Assembly (NCBI RefSeq): GCF_002860345.1
Contig: NZ_NMYC01000003.1
Location: 62,001 to 126,000 of the forward strand
Reading direction: 5' to 3'
Origin: Bifidobacterium anseris
GTDB lineage: Bacteria; Actinomycetota; Actinomycetes; Actinomycetales; Bifidobacteriaceae
Length of the DNA stretch: 64,000 bases
Shown here: positions 33,618 to 43,100 of the stretch, piece by piece
Numbering within the stretch: position 1 is the first letter of the stretch
Layout of the letters: every line of letters starts with the position of its first letter
Translations under genes and position numbers: made by a program
The notes under the pieces: generated by a model
What the model was told of the DNA's origin: nothing
Databases searched by the model: none
Seen by the model: the letters and a program-made list of their open reading frames with translations, nothing else

Positions 33618-35651
33618 TCAGTGCGCGTAGCCCTCCATCGAATCCATGTCGGCGGCGATGTCCGCGACGACCGGGACGATCATCGGCTTGCGGTGCAGTT
33701 CGCGCGCCACCCAGCTGCCGAGCGTGCGGCGCATGATCTGCTGCAGCTTGTGGACGTCCTTCGTGCCGGTCATCATCGCGTCGCGCAGCTGCTCGATGAT
33801 CTGATGGCGTACCTTCTCGAACTCCTTCTCGTCCTCGGCGACGGCGTTGAGATACACCTTCGGCCCGGAGACGACCTCGGCGGCGTCGGTGTCCACGACG
33901 GCGAAGCACGAGACGAAGCCTTCGGATCCGAGGATGCGGCGCTTCTCGAGCTCCTCGTCGGTCAGTTCGCCGACCGAATCGCCGTCGACGTAGATGTAGC
34001 CGCACGGCACCGAGCCGACGATTGCGGCCTTGCCATGGTAGAGGTCGACGACGTCGCCGTCCTCGGCGAGCACGACGTTGTTCGGGTCGATGCCGGTCTT
34101 CACGGCGATCAGGCCGTTGGCGACGATGTGGCGGTTCTCGCCGTGGATCGGCATCGCGTTCTTCGGCTTGACGATGTTGTACATGTACAGCAGCTCGCCC
34201 TCGTTGCAGTGACCGGAGACGTGCACGGCCGCGTTGTCGCGGTTGACGACGCGCGCGCCGAGCTGCACGAGCTTGTTGATGACCTTGTACACGCCGTGCT
34301 CGTTGCCCGGGATGAGCGAGCTGGCGAGGATGACGGTGTCGAACTCGTTGATCGTGATGTCGCGGTGGTTGCCGTCGGCGATGCGGCCGAGCGCGGCCAT
34401 CGGCTCGCCCTGCGAGCCCGTGCACATGTAGACGAGCTTGTTGTCCGGATAGTCCTTCGCCTTCTTCAGGTCGATGACGGTGTCCTCGGGCAGGTGCAGG
34501 TAGCCGAGGTCGGCGGCGATCGCCATGTTGCGCACCATCGAACGGCCGACGAAGACGACCTTGCGGCCGTACTTGTGGGCGGCGTCGACGACCTGCTGCA
34601 CGCGGTGCACGTGGCTCGAGAAGCTTGCGACGATGATCTTGCGCGTCGCGGTGGCGAAGACCTGATCGAGCGCCGGACCGATTGACGTCTCCGGCTTGAC
34701 GAATCCAGGCACTTCGGCGTTCGTCGAATCCATCATCAGCAGGTCGATGCCCTGCTCACCGAGCTTGCCGAATTCGACGAGGTCGGTGACGCGGTGGTCG
34801 AGCGGCAGCTGGTCGAGCTTGATGTCACCGGTGTCGATGAGCGAGCCGGCGGGCGTGCGCACACACACGGCGAGCGCGTCCGGAATCGAATGCGTCACCG
34901 AGACGAATTCGAGATTGAAGGGGCCGACCTTGAGCTTGTCGCGGCCCTTGACCTCGATCATCTCCGGTTCGAGGTGATGCTCCTTGCATTTCGCCTCGAC
35001 GAAGCCGAGCGTGAGCTTCGAGCCGATGAGCGGGATGTCGGGACGCATCTTGAGCAGATACGGCACGCCGCCGATGTGGTCCTCGTGGCCGTGCGTGAGC
35101 ACAAGCGCGTCGACCTTGTCGAGGCTGTCCTTGATGTAGTTGAAATCCGGCAGGATCAGGTCGACGCCCGGCTGCTCCTCCTCAGGGAACAGCACGCCGC
35201 AGTCGATGAGCAGGATGTGGCCGTTGTATTCGATGACGTTCATGTTGCGGCCGATCTCGCCGAGGCCGCCGAGTGGGACGATGCGCATCGAACCCTTGCG
35301 GTACTTCGGCGGCGCGATGCGGTTCTCGTCGCTCGTGTCCGACGTGGCGAGCGCGCGCGTGCGCGTCTTCTTCGCGCCCGACTTCGTCTCACTCTTCGCC
35401 GTCGTCTTGCGGCTGCGCGTCGTCTTCTTCTCGTCCGACTTCGCGGACGTGCTCTTCGACGCGGCCTTGCTCGTGCGCGTCTTCTTCGCGCCGCCTTCGC
35501 CGATCGATTCGACGGCGAGCTCGGCTGCTTCGATCTGGTCGTCCGCGCGGCGCGTCGTGCGGCGGCGCGTCTGCGTGGTCGTGTCCTGTGCCGTTTGTGC
35601 GGCCTTCCTCTTCGAACCGCGCACATGCGTGGTCGTTGTTGTCTCTGTCAT
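33618..35651 (-). CDS. rnj: Ribonuclease J
   Basis: A 677-aa metallo-beta-lactamase/beta-CASP ribonuclease for rRNA and mRNA processing. The metal motif is LTHGHEDHIGG; the core starts at about residue 118 (MRIVPLGGLGEIGRNMNVIE). It is preceded by a ~110-residue Lys/Arg/Thr/Ser-rich, probably disordered extension, as in other actinobacterial RNase J/E-type enzymes, that could bind RNA. The ATG at 35651 (MTETTTTTHV) has only a weak AAAGAA Shine-Dalgarno; an ATG 19 codons earlier is an alternative. Neighbours dapA and pepN match the usual bifidobacterial order. Confidence 0.94.
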   Translation of the reverse strand: MTETTTTTHVRGSKRKAAQTAQDTTTQTRRRTTRRADDQIEAAELAVESIGEGGAKKTRTSKAASKSTSAKSDEKKTTRSRKTTAKSETKSGAKKTRTRALATSDTSDENRIAPPKYRKGSMRIVPLGGLGEIGRNMNVIEYNGHILLIDCGVLFPEEEQPGVDLILPDFNYIKDSLDKVDALVLTHGHEDHIGGVPYLLKMRPDIPLIGSKLTLGFVEAKCKEHHLEPEMIEVKGRDKLKVGPFNLEFVSVTHSIPDALAVCVRTPAGSLIDTGDIKLDQLPLDHRVTDLVEFGKLGEQGIDLLMMDSTNAEVPGFVKPETSIGPALDQVFATATRKIIVASFSSHVHRVQQVVDAAHKYGRKVVFVGRSMVRNMAIAADLGYLHLPEDTVIDLKKAKDYPDNKLVYMCTGSQGEPMAALGRIADGNHRDITINEFDTVILASSLIPGNEHGVYKVINKLVQLGARVVNRDNAAVHVSGHCNEGELLYMYNIVKPKNAMPIHGENRHIVANGLIAVKTGIDPNNVVLAEDGDVVDLYHGKAAIVGSVPCGYIYVDGDSVGELTDEELEKRRILGSEGFVSCFAVVDTDAAEVVSGPKVYLNAVAEDEKEFEKVRHQIIEQLRDAMMTGTKDVHKLQQIMRRTLGSWVARELHRKPMIVPVVADIAADMDSMEGYAH

Positions 35652-36004
35652 GGTTCTTTTTTGGTTTCTCTTCAGTGCCGCCCGCCTATGCGCGCGGCGA
35701 GGCTTCATCTGATCGCGGCCGGCGCCTGTGGGGATGCCCGTACGGTCCATGCGGTACGGCGACGAGGCGGATGGTCATCGGCTCACGATTGTCGTTCATT
35801 ATGCTCACAGTGTATCGCCGTCATGGACGGACACGGCTCGTGAACGGCCGGGTTACAGCTAACGGCGCAAACGACGCCGGCGGCGAATACGCGACGGGAT
35901 ACGTGACGCCGCCGGCCGGCAATCAATATGCGGCAGTGCGATCACACACACATGCGATCGCACTGTCATTTATAGAACTGTCATGTATATATAGGTATCC
36001 GCGT
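35652..36004. other. Intergenic region upstream of rnj
   Basis: A 353-nt gap between dapA and rnj, both minus strand. It should contain the rnj promoter, but I found no convincing -35/-10 pair. The dapA terminator hairpin is at 35934-35965. No coding frame looks real. Confidence 0.5.
35934..35965 (-). terminator. Probable dapA terminator
   Basis: A 10-bp perfect stem (35934-35943/35956-35965) with a 12-nt loop, about 40 nt after the dapA stop. No strong T tract. Confidence 0.55.
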
Positions 36005-36913
36005 TCAGTCGATCAGGTCGCTCGCCCGCATGCCGGCGCGGACGACCTCGATCTGTTTGGGCGTGGGGCCGACGTTCGGCAGACGCATCTGCGTGCTTTC
36101 GAGGATGCCGCGCACGTACAGCGCCGCCTTCGCCATGACGGCCTGGAAGCCGGTGCCGTTCATCGCGTCAATCGCCGGCGCGATGCGATTCGCGAGCTCC
36201 TGCGCGCGGTGGATGTCTCCGCGATCGAAGGCTTCGGCGAGTTCGCGCATCGGATGCGCGGCCGCATGGGCGACGACGGAGATGATGCCGACGGCGCCGA
36301 TCGATAGGAACGGCAGATAGAGCGCGTCGTCGCCCGAATACCAGGTCAGTCCGGTTTCGAGACGCTTGCGCACGGCGCCGGCGATGTCGCCGGTCGCGTC
36401 CTTGACGGCCTTGACATGGTCGAGTTCGGACAGGTGGCAGTAGGTGTCGAGCGCGATGCGCACGCCGGTGCGCCCCGGCACGTCGTAGACGATGATCGGC
36501 TTGTCCGCCGACTCGTCGACGGCACGGTAATGGTAGAAGATGCCCTGCTGCGAGGGACGCGAATAGTACGGGCAGACGACGAGCACCGCATCGGCGCCCG
36601 CCTCCTGCGTCTGCTCGACCATGCGCACCGTGTGCGCCGTGTCGTTCGAACCCGCGCCGGAGATGACGGGAACGTCGACGACCTCCTTGACGGCGCGGAC
36701 GAGATCGACCTTCTCATCCATGTGCGTCGTCGGCGATTCGCCGGTCGTGCCGTTGACGACGAGACCGTCGGCGCCGTCGGCGACAAGCTGCTTCGCGACG
36801 CGCTGCGCGGCGTCGTAGTCGATGGATCCGTCGGCCTTCATCGGCGTCACCATCGCGGGAAGTACACGCCCGAAGGGGGCGGGATCGAGAAGATGCATTG
36901 TTCCGTCAGTCAT
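36005..36913 (-). CDS. dapA: 4-Hydroxy-tetrahydrodipicolinate synthase
   Basis: A 302-aa class I aldolase condensing pyruvate with aspartate semialdehyde, the first committed step to lysine and meso-diaminopimelate. Motifs are GTTGESPTT, the proton-relay Tyr in VYDVPGRTG and the Schiff-base Lys in VKDATGD. The ATG at 36913 is used; an ATG five codons later (MHLLDPAPFG, at 36898) is better placed after GGA and may be the real start. dapB lies 90 nt upstream, separated by a strong hairpin. Confidence 0.95.
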   Translation of the reverse strand: MTDGTMHLLDPAPFGRVLPAMVTPMKADGSIDYDAAQRVAKQLVADGADGLVVNGTTGESPTTHMDEKVDLVRAVKEVVDVPVISGAGSNDTAHTVRMVEQTQEAGADAVLVVCPYYSRPSQQGIFYHYRAVDESADKPIIVYDVPGRTGVRIALDTYCHLSELDHVKAVKDATGDIAGAVRKRLETGLTWYSGDDALYLPFLSIGAVGIISVVAHAAAHPMRELAEAFDRGDIHRAQELANRIAPAIDAMNGTGFQAVMAKAALYVRGILESTQMRLPNVGPTPKQIEVVRAGMRASDLID

Positions 36914-36965
36914 AGCTGCAACGGTACTGGTCGGTTAGGACGCGTCCCGCCGCCCCAACCGGCCG

Positions 36966-37001
36966 CTTGCGGCCGGCGATTGAGGGATCGCCGGCCGCAA
37001 G
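36966..37001 (-). terminator. Strong hairpin directly after dapB
   Basis: A perfect 15-bp GC-rich stem (36966-36980/36987-37001) with a 6-nt loop, beginning two nt after the dapB stop. It probably terminates or attenuates transcription into dapA; no T tract follows. Confidence 0.7.
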
Positions 37002-37003
37002 AA

Positions 37004-37756
37004 TCACAGATCGAGGAAATGGTCGAGACCGACGGTCAGTCCCGGGAATTCACCCGAGGCGACCTTGCGCACAGCGAGCAGCACGCCGGGCATGAACGAG
37101 CCGCGGTCGAAACTGTCGGCGCGGATGACGAGCTGCTCGCCGGCGTTACCGAAGAGCACCTCCTCATGCGCGTTGAGGCCGCGCAGACGCACCGCGTGCA
37201 CATGGACGCCGTCGACGACCTGGCCGCGCGAACCGCCGTCGGTCTGCGTGTTGTCCGGCACGGCGCCGAGGCCGGCCTTGGCGCGTGCGGCGCCGATACC
37301 CTGCGCCGTGTGGATCGCTGTGCCCGAAGGCGCGTCAACCTTGTCCGGATGATGCAGCTCGATGACCTCGGCCGATTCGAAATACGGCGCGGCGAGACGC
37401 GCGAAGTAATCGGCGAGAACGGCGGAGATCGCGAAGTTCGGCGCGATGAAGACGCTTTGGCCTTCGCGCGGCGCCTGCGCGAGCGCGGCACGCACCGCGT
37501 CGAGCTTCTCGTCGGTCCAGCCGGTCGTGCCGACGACGACGTCGACGCCCTGCGCGATGAGCGTGAGCACGTTGCCGAGCGTCACGGACGGCACCGTGAA
37601 TTCGACGACGACGTCGGTGTTCTCCGGCGTGATCGCCGTCAGGTCGTCGCCGGCATCGAGCGCGAGCGCGAGTTCGGCGTCGGAGGCGGCGTTGACGGCG
37701 TCGACGACGTGCGAGCCCATGCGGCCCTGCGCACCGACCACGGAAACCTTGATCAT
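37004..37756 (-). CDS. dapB: 4-Hydroxy-tetrahydrodipicolinate reductase
   Basis: A 250-aa NAD(P)H-dependent reductase, second enzyme of the diaminopimelate branch. It has the Rossmann motif VVGAQGRMG, the VVVGTTGW segment and the catalytic motif ELHHPDKVDAPSGTA. Length is normal. The ATG at 37756 starts MIKVSVVG, which begins directly with the first beta strand, so the start is secure even though its Shine-Dalgarno is weak. Confidence 0.96.
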   Translation of the reverse strand: MIKVSVVGAQGRMGSHVVDAVNAASDAELALALDAGDDLTAITPENTDVVVEFTVPSVTLGNVLTLIAQGVDVVVGTTGWTDEKLDAVRAALAQAPREGQSVFIAPNFAISAVLADYFARLAAPYFESAEVIELHHPDKVDAPSGTAIHTAQGIGAARAKAGLGAVPDNTQTDGGSRGQVVDGVHVHAVRLRGLNAHEEVLFGNAGEQLVIRADSFDRGSFMPGVLLAVRKVASGEFPGLTVGLDHFLDL

Positions 37757-37844
37757 GATGGCACCAGCTTTCTGCTTGTGGTTGCTTGGTTGAGGCTTGT
37801 TCCACGACCAGTGTAGCGACAGCCGTCGCTATGGCGGCACCGTG

Positions 37845-39209
37845 CTACAGCGCGTCGCTGTTTTCGCGTTCGATGTCGGCGTTCTTGCGCATGAAGACCC
37901 ACCAGCCGAGCAGCGCGAAGGGGATCGCGACGGCCGTGTACACCCACGTCATCATGACGCCGGCGTGCGAGTCGAGATGGTCGAGGATCATGCCGCCGAG
38001 CAGCGAGCCGAGCGACGCGCCGATTTGGCCGGCCGTCGTCAGCCACGACAGGCCTTCGGTCAGCGACTGTTCGGGCACCGTCTCGCGCACGATCAGGTTG
38101 CCGGTCGCGAACAGCGGAGAGACGACGAGGCCGGCGAGCAGCTCGACGGCTCCGAGGACGAAATAGTTGTCCATCGTCGCACGCATGCACGCGAAGCCGA
38201 CGGCGAGGATCGTCAGGCAGACGATCATGCGGCGCCAATGCGAGCCGCGGTGCTTGCGCGAGCCGAAGTGCAGCGCGCCGATGCACGAGCCGACGGCGAC
38301 CATCGCGAGCTGCAGACCGAGGAAACGGTCGAGATGGTCGTGCTCCATCGCCGCCGTGATCGACACGTCGAAGGTCGTGAAGCTCATGTTGAAGCAGATG
38401 AACGTGAGCATAAGCGGCAGGATGCCGGCGTACAGCAGCACGTTGCGCGTCGCCTTGCGCGACGATGCGGCGAGCGCGTCGCGTGTGCGCAGCGAATCCT
38501 GCGGCGCGTCGTCGAATTCGCCGCGCGCGAGACGCAGCTCGGGGTCGTCGGCAGCGACCGGCTTCGTCTCGACGACGTGCAGCACCGGCGGCTCGGAACG
38601 TTTGAGCGAGAAGAAGATCGTGCCGCCGATCGCGCACGCGGCCGTCGGGACGAACAGCTGCGAGACCGGATGCACCGACGTGGCGAGCGTCGCCGCGAGA
38701 ATCGGGCCGAAGATGAAGACGATCTCGTCGATCGCCGATTCGAGCGCGTAGGCGGTGTTGAGCAGATCCATGTTGCCGGTGCGTTCGAGCAGATACGTCC
38801 AGCGGGTGCGCACGAGCGCGCCGAAGGAGAACTGCGTGGCGCCCATGACGAGCGCAAGCACGAACAGCAGCGGGATCGGCACGCGCGCGAGCGCGCTGAA
38901 CGCGAACACGAGCATCGCGACGACCTGCACGGCGAGCGCGACGCGGCCGACCCTGCGCTGGCCGAAACGGTCGAACAGGCGTGCGTAGAACGGCGTGACG
39001 GCGGCGACGGCGAGGATATAGGCGCCGCTCATCGAACCGGCGATCGTCCAGTTGTCATACAGATGGTTAAGCGCGAGCACGATGCCCAGGCTCATCATGC
39101 TCATCGGCAGGCGCGCGAGCGCGGCGGACGCGCAGAACGCCTTCGCGCCGGGCAGCGCGAACATGCGCGCGTACGGCGAACGCGGCTTCGTCGTGGTCGT
39201 CCCGCTCAT
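37845..39209 (-). CDS. MFS transporter
   Basis: A 454-aa protein with about 12 hydrophobic segments and a central charged loop (about residues 195-245). The loop between helices 2 and 3 (ARLFDRFGQRRVGRV) is the MFS motif A. The family is drug- or small-molecule-efflux-like; the substrate is not evident. Its ATG (39209) overlaps the stop of the upstream GNAT gene (ATGA), so the two are co-translated. Confidence 0.88.
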   Translation of the reverse strand: MSGTTTTKPRSPYARMFALPGAKAFCASAALARLPMSMMSLGIVLALNHLYDNWTIAGSMSGAYILAVAAVTPFYARLFDRFGQRRVGRVALAVQVVAMLVFAFSALARVPIPLLFVLALVMGATQFSFGALVRTRWTYLLERTGNMDLLNTAYALESAIDEIVFIFGPILAATLATSVHPVSQLFVPTAACAIGGTIFFSLKRSEPPVLHVVETKPVAADDPELRLARGEFDDAPQDSLRTRDALAASSRKATRNVLLYAGILPLMLTFICFNMSFTTFDVSITAAMEHDHLDRFLGLQLAMVAVGSCIGALHFGSRKHRGSHWRRMIVCLTILAVGFACMRATMDNYFVLGAVELLAGLVVSPLFATGNLIVRETVPEQSLTEGLSWLTTAGQIGASLGSLLGGMILDHLDSHAGVMMTWVYTAVAIPFALLGWWVFMRKNADIERENSDAL

Positions 39210-39928
39210 GCGCCGCGCACCTCCGTGTCCTCATGCGGGTCGACGGCTGCGCCGAGCGCCGCGTCGGCGAGGTCGGCGCGGTAGATGAACTGGTCGTCGG
39301 TGTTCATGCCGGCGGCGAGGTCGGCGTCCTCCGGATGGTCGGCGGCGATGCGCGCGGCGACGCGCGTCAGGCCCTTGTGGTCGTAGAAACCGTAGTCGCA
39401 GCTCGAATCGGTGTGCAGGAAGAACGCGCGCACGCCCATGACGCGCAGCGCGTCGAGCAGCTGCCGCCACAGCGCGCCGCCGACGCCCATGCCGCGCACG
39501 GCCGGGCTGACCATGAACAGTTCGAGTTCGGCCTGCGTCGTCTCGTCGACGTCGGCGTCCTCCTCGAGGATGCGCTCGCGCACGAAGAAGCCGTCCTCGA
39601 GCATCGCGACGACGGCAGCGCCGCGCGGATCGGCAAGGATGAGCGAGCGGACGCGCTCGAGTTCGTCGTGGGCCTGCGGGAAGAGCGTCGGCGCGCCGGC
39701 GACGCGTGCGAGCGTGATGCCGGCGAAGACGCCGTCGTCCGTTTCGGCGAGGTTCGACCATGTGCTCAATTCGAGGTAGTGCAGCGTCAGATAGCGTGCG
39801 ATGAGCGTCGCGAGCGGCGTGCCGGCGATGCTTTCGCGCTGCGGCCAGACGAGATCGAAGCAGTCGGTGACGGCGTCGAGGTCCTCCCAACGCATCGGAC
39901 GGTAGTGGACGTGGCTGTTCGCATCCAT
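39206..39928 (-). CDS. GNAT-family N-acetyltransferase
   Basis: A 240-aa protein. The acetyl-CoA-binding motif A reads RGMGVGGALWRQL, preceded by the beta strand AELEMFMVSPAV-like region (LELFMVSPAV). The acceptor is unknown. The start at 39928 (MDANSHVHY) is preferred because AAGGAG is eight nt upstream; the ATG two codons earlier would be only two nt from it. It is coupled to the MFS gene, so acetylation of a compound handled by that transporter is possible. Confidence 0.85.
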   Translation of the reverse strand: MDANSHVHYRPMRWEDLDAVTDCFDLVWPQRESIAGTPLATLIARYLTLHYLELSTWSNLAETDDGVFAGITLARVAGAPTLFPQAHDELERVRSLILADPRGAAVVAMLEDGFFVRERILEEDADVDETTQAELELFMVSPAVRGMGVGGALWRQLLDALRVMGVRAFFLHTDSSCDYGFYDHKGLTRVAARIAADHPEDADLAAGMNTDDQFIYRADLADAALGAAVDPHEDTEVRGA

Positions 39929-40068
39929 GTGCATTGCTCCTTGTGTGCAGCTTGTGTGCAGTGTGCATTGCGCATGTGTGCCCGCCCACGCATGCCGGGG
40001 GTCGTCGATTGCGCGCATCGTCGCAGTGCGTTCCCCTGCGCTGGACCGTCGAGTCCGGATGCGCGCGC

Positions 40069-40093
40069 GCCGCCGGAGTCTCGCTCCGGCGGC
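40069..40093 (-). terminator. Probable terminator after the adnB-like gene
   Basis: A 10-bp GC-rich stem (40069-40078/40084-40093) with a 5-nt loop, about 60 nt past the helicase-nuclease stop. It lies before the GNAT gene and may serve as terminator despite lacking a T tract. Confidence 0.55.
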
Positions 40094-40154
40094 GTCGCCC
40101 GTACGTTCAGCGCATCAGTGTAGCCAGCGGTGTCGATTGCGGCAACGTGCTACG

Positions 40155-43100
40155 CTAACCGCGTGCAGCGGCGGCCTTGTCGCCGTCTTCGCCGCCATCG
40201 TCGTCGAAGGCGATGCCGGCGCGGATCTCACGGATGATCGTCGCCTCGTCCTTCGGCTCGGCGTCGATCTGGCGCGCGTCGGCGTCCTCCTCGGAGACGT
40301 AGTAGAGCGCGCCGTCGACCGTCTCGAGCGGCACGCCGCGCGCCTTGGCGAGCATGAGCCGATAGAAGTCGAGCTGCCTGAGCTTCCCCTCGATGTCCTC
40401 GGATTTGCGCGGCCTGTGGCCGGTCTTCCAGTCGACGACGGTGAAACGCTTCGTGTCGTCGTGCGGATCGAGGCCGCCGATGAAGACGGCATCGAGCTTG
40501 CCCTGCACGAGGTTGTCGACGCCGTCGATCGCGACGACGATCGCCTCCTCGGCGGCCTCGGGCACCCGCGACGCCCACGGCGAATCGATGAGCCGGTGCT
40601 GCCAGAGCGCGAAGCGACGCGCATCGGCGTCCGCCGCCTCCCCGTCCGCGAGCGCACGCTCGACATCGGCGATCATCCGTGCGCGCGCGGCGCCGTCGTC
40701 GTTGAGCCCTGCGCGCACGAAGCGTTCGGCCCATGCGTGCAGGCGCGTGCCGTCCGCGGCCTGCGGCGAGCTCATCGCCGGGATCGGCCGCAATACGCCG
40801 GCGACGAGGTCGAGGTCCCGTTCGGCGCGGCGTCGGCGTTCCCGCTCGCCGATGTCCCCGCCGACGGCCTCCCCGTCCGCAGCGGCGGCGCGGCCCAGAT
40901 CCGCACCGCGCTGCAATGCCGTCGCGTTCATACGCTGTGCGCGCAAGGCGCGACGCGCCTTGTCCTTGAGCAGCGCCAGCAGCTGGTCGGATGGCATGTC
41001 CGGCAGCGCGCCGAAGCTCGGGTCGCTGATCAATGCGAGCGCATGCGCGACGAGCGAGCCGGCGCGCACGTTGTCCGGCGCGGGTTCGGCTTTGCCCGAG
41101 CGCTCCCAGTCCTCCATTTTCCTGCCGATGCCCTCGACGCCGACGCGCAGCCGTTCGGCCAGTCCGTCGCTCAACGCGAAGGGCCACGGCCGGGATACGG
41201 CGTCCGCTCGCTCCTCGATCGGCGTGTTCCATGCGTCGCCGACGACGACGTCGGCGAAGTCGCGCGCATGCTCGCCGACGAAGTAGCCGGCGGGGCGCGC
41301 CTCACCGATCTCGTCGAGCGTCCACGCCGTCGGTGCGTCGTCGTCAATCTCGTCGTCCGCGAGCGCGAACGCGCATTCGTATGCCCGCTGTTCGAGTTCG
41401 AGAGCCCGTTCCTCGAGCGCTTCGAGTTCCTCCTTGGGCAGGCCGTCCTCGTGTGCCTGTTCGAGTGTGCGCTTCGCCTGCGCCGCCTGTTCGTCGGCTG
41501 CGCGCGCCATGTTGTAGCGGGCGATGAGCGCGGGACGGTGCATCGAGCGCGTCCAGCGCGCATCGAGTGCGGCGGCCTCGTCGCCCGTGTCACCTTCGCG
41601 TGCCGCCTCGACGGCGGCGACATGCGTGGAAGGGTCGAGCAGCAGCGAATCGTGCACCTCCCTCCAGAACATCGACGAGTCGTTCGGCACGACGACCTCA
41701 CGTTCCTCGGGATCGTCCCATGCGGCGTATCCGGCGGCGCAGGCCACCGCATGCGCGGCGGCGGCAGTGCGCGGCGAGGCGGAGGCGTCCGCCATGCGCA
41801 CCGTCGACGCGTCCTCGCTGTAGGTGAGCAGCGCCTCGTCACGGGCGCGCGTCAGCGCCACGTACATCAGGCGGCGTTCGTCGGCGTACAGCCGGCGCCC
41901 GAACTCCTCGGTCTGCGGCATCGTCCACAGTTCGGCGTCGCCCCACAGCGCGTCGGCGTTGTGTGGGAAGCCGTCGTCGTTGACGATGTTGTATTCGCGC
42001 AGGCTGCCGAACACGTCGTCGTCGAGCAGTCCGACCTCGTCGTCGGCGCCGAGCGCGGCGATCGGGTCGTAGTCGTTCGAGCCGGCGATTCTGCGCGCGT
42101 CGCCGGGGAAGGCGGGCAGGATCGCCGCGTCGGAACGCACCGGCACCGGCACGGCGGCCGGGTCGGTGACCCAGGTGTGCGCCTGCGCCTTGTAGTCGGG
42201 CGGCGTCCACGCGCCGAGCATGTCGAGCGGGTCGAAGCTCTTTTCGACGCCCGGACGGTCGTCGTATTCGACCTTGAGTCGCTCGCCCTGATTGGACGGG
42301 AACTTGTTGCGCTGCAGGCCGACGACGGCGACGGCGTCCCATTCGAGACCCTTCGACTGGTGCACCGTCATCAGGATGACGTCGACCGGCGCGTCCGGCA
42401 TCGGCGCGGCGCCTTCGTCGACGGAACGCTGCGCGTCGATCCACGACAGGTAGCCGCGCAGCGTCGGCGTCTGCATCGTCGCGATCTCCTGAACGTAGGT
42501 GCGCACGGTGCACAGCAGCGCGTCGATCGATGCGCGCGTCGCCGCCGTGTTCGCCGGCGTCTCGCGCCCCATGCCGCGCCGGCGACGTTCCGCGTCCGCG
42601 ACGAGCATATCGATGTCGAGGTCGAGCGCGTCGACGGCGGCGCGCATGACCTCCTCGATTGGCCCGTAGGCGACCTGCCGCACGCGCCGCAGCACGGCGC
42701 CGGCGTGGTGCAGCGCACGTTTGCCGGCCTCGGAGATATGCGAACCTTCGATCGTCTCGTCGGCGTTGTCGTCCATCAGCAGGTCGGCGGCGAAAACGGC
42801 GTTCGGCACCTCGCGCGCATGCTCGCGCACGGTGCGTCGCCGCGCGGCGGCGTCGTCCCCGTCCTCCTTGTCCACGCCGATGACGCCCGCTTCGATAAGC
42901 GCCCGGTAGCGGTAGTCGACGTTGCGTTCGTCGGCCATGCGCGCGAGCCTGCGCAGGTCGGCGGCGCCCAGGCCGAAGCGCGGCGTCGCGAGCAGCCGCA
43001 TCAGCGAGGCCGCGTCGGAACGGTCGGCGACGACGTGCATGAGCGCGAGCACGTCGAGTACCTCGGGCTGTTCGAGCAGCGACGACGTGCCGACGGCGAA

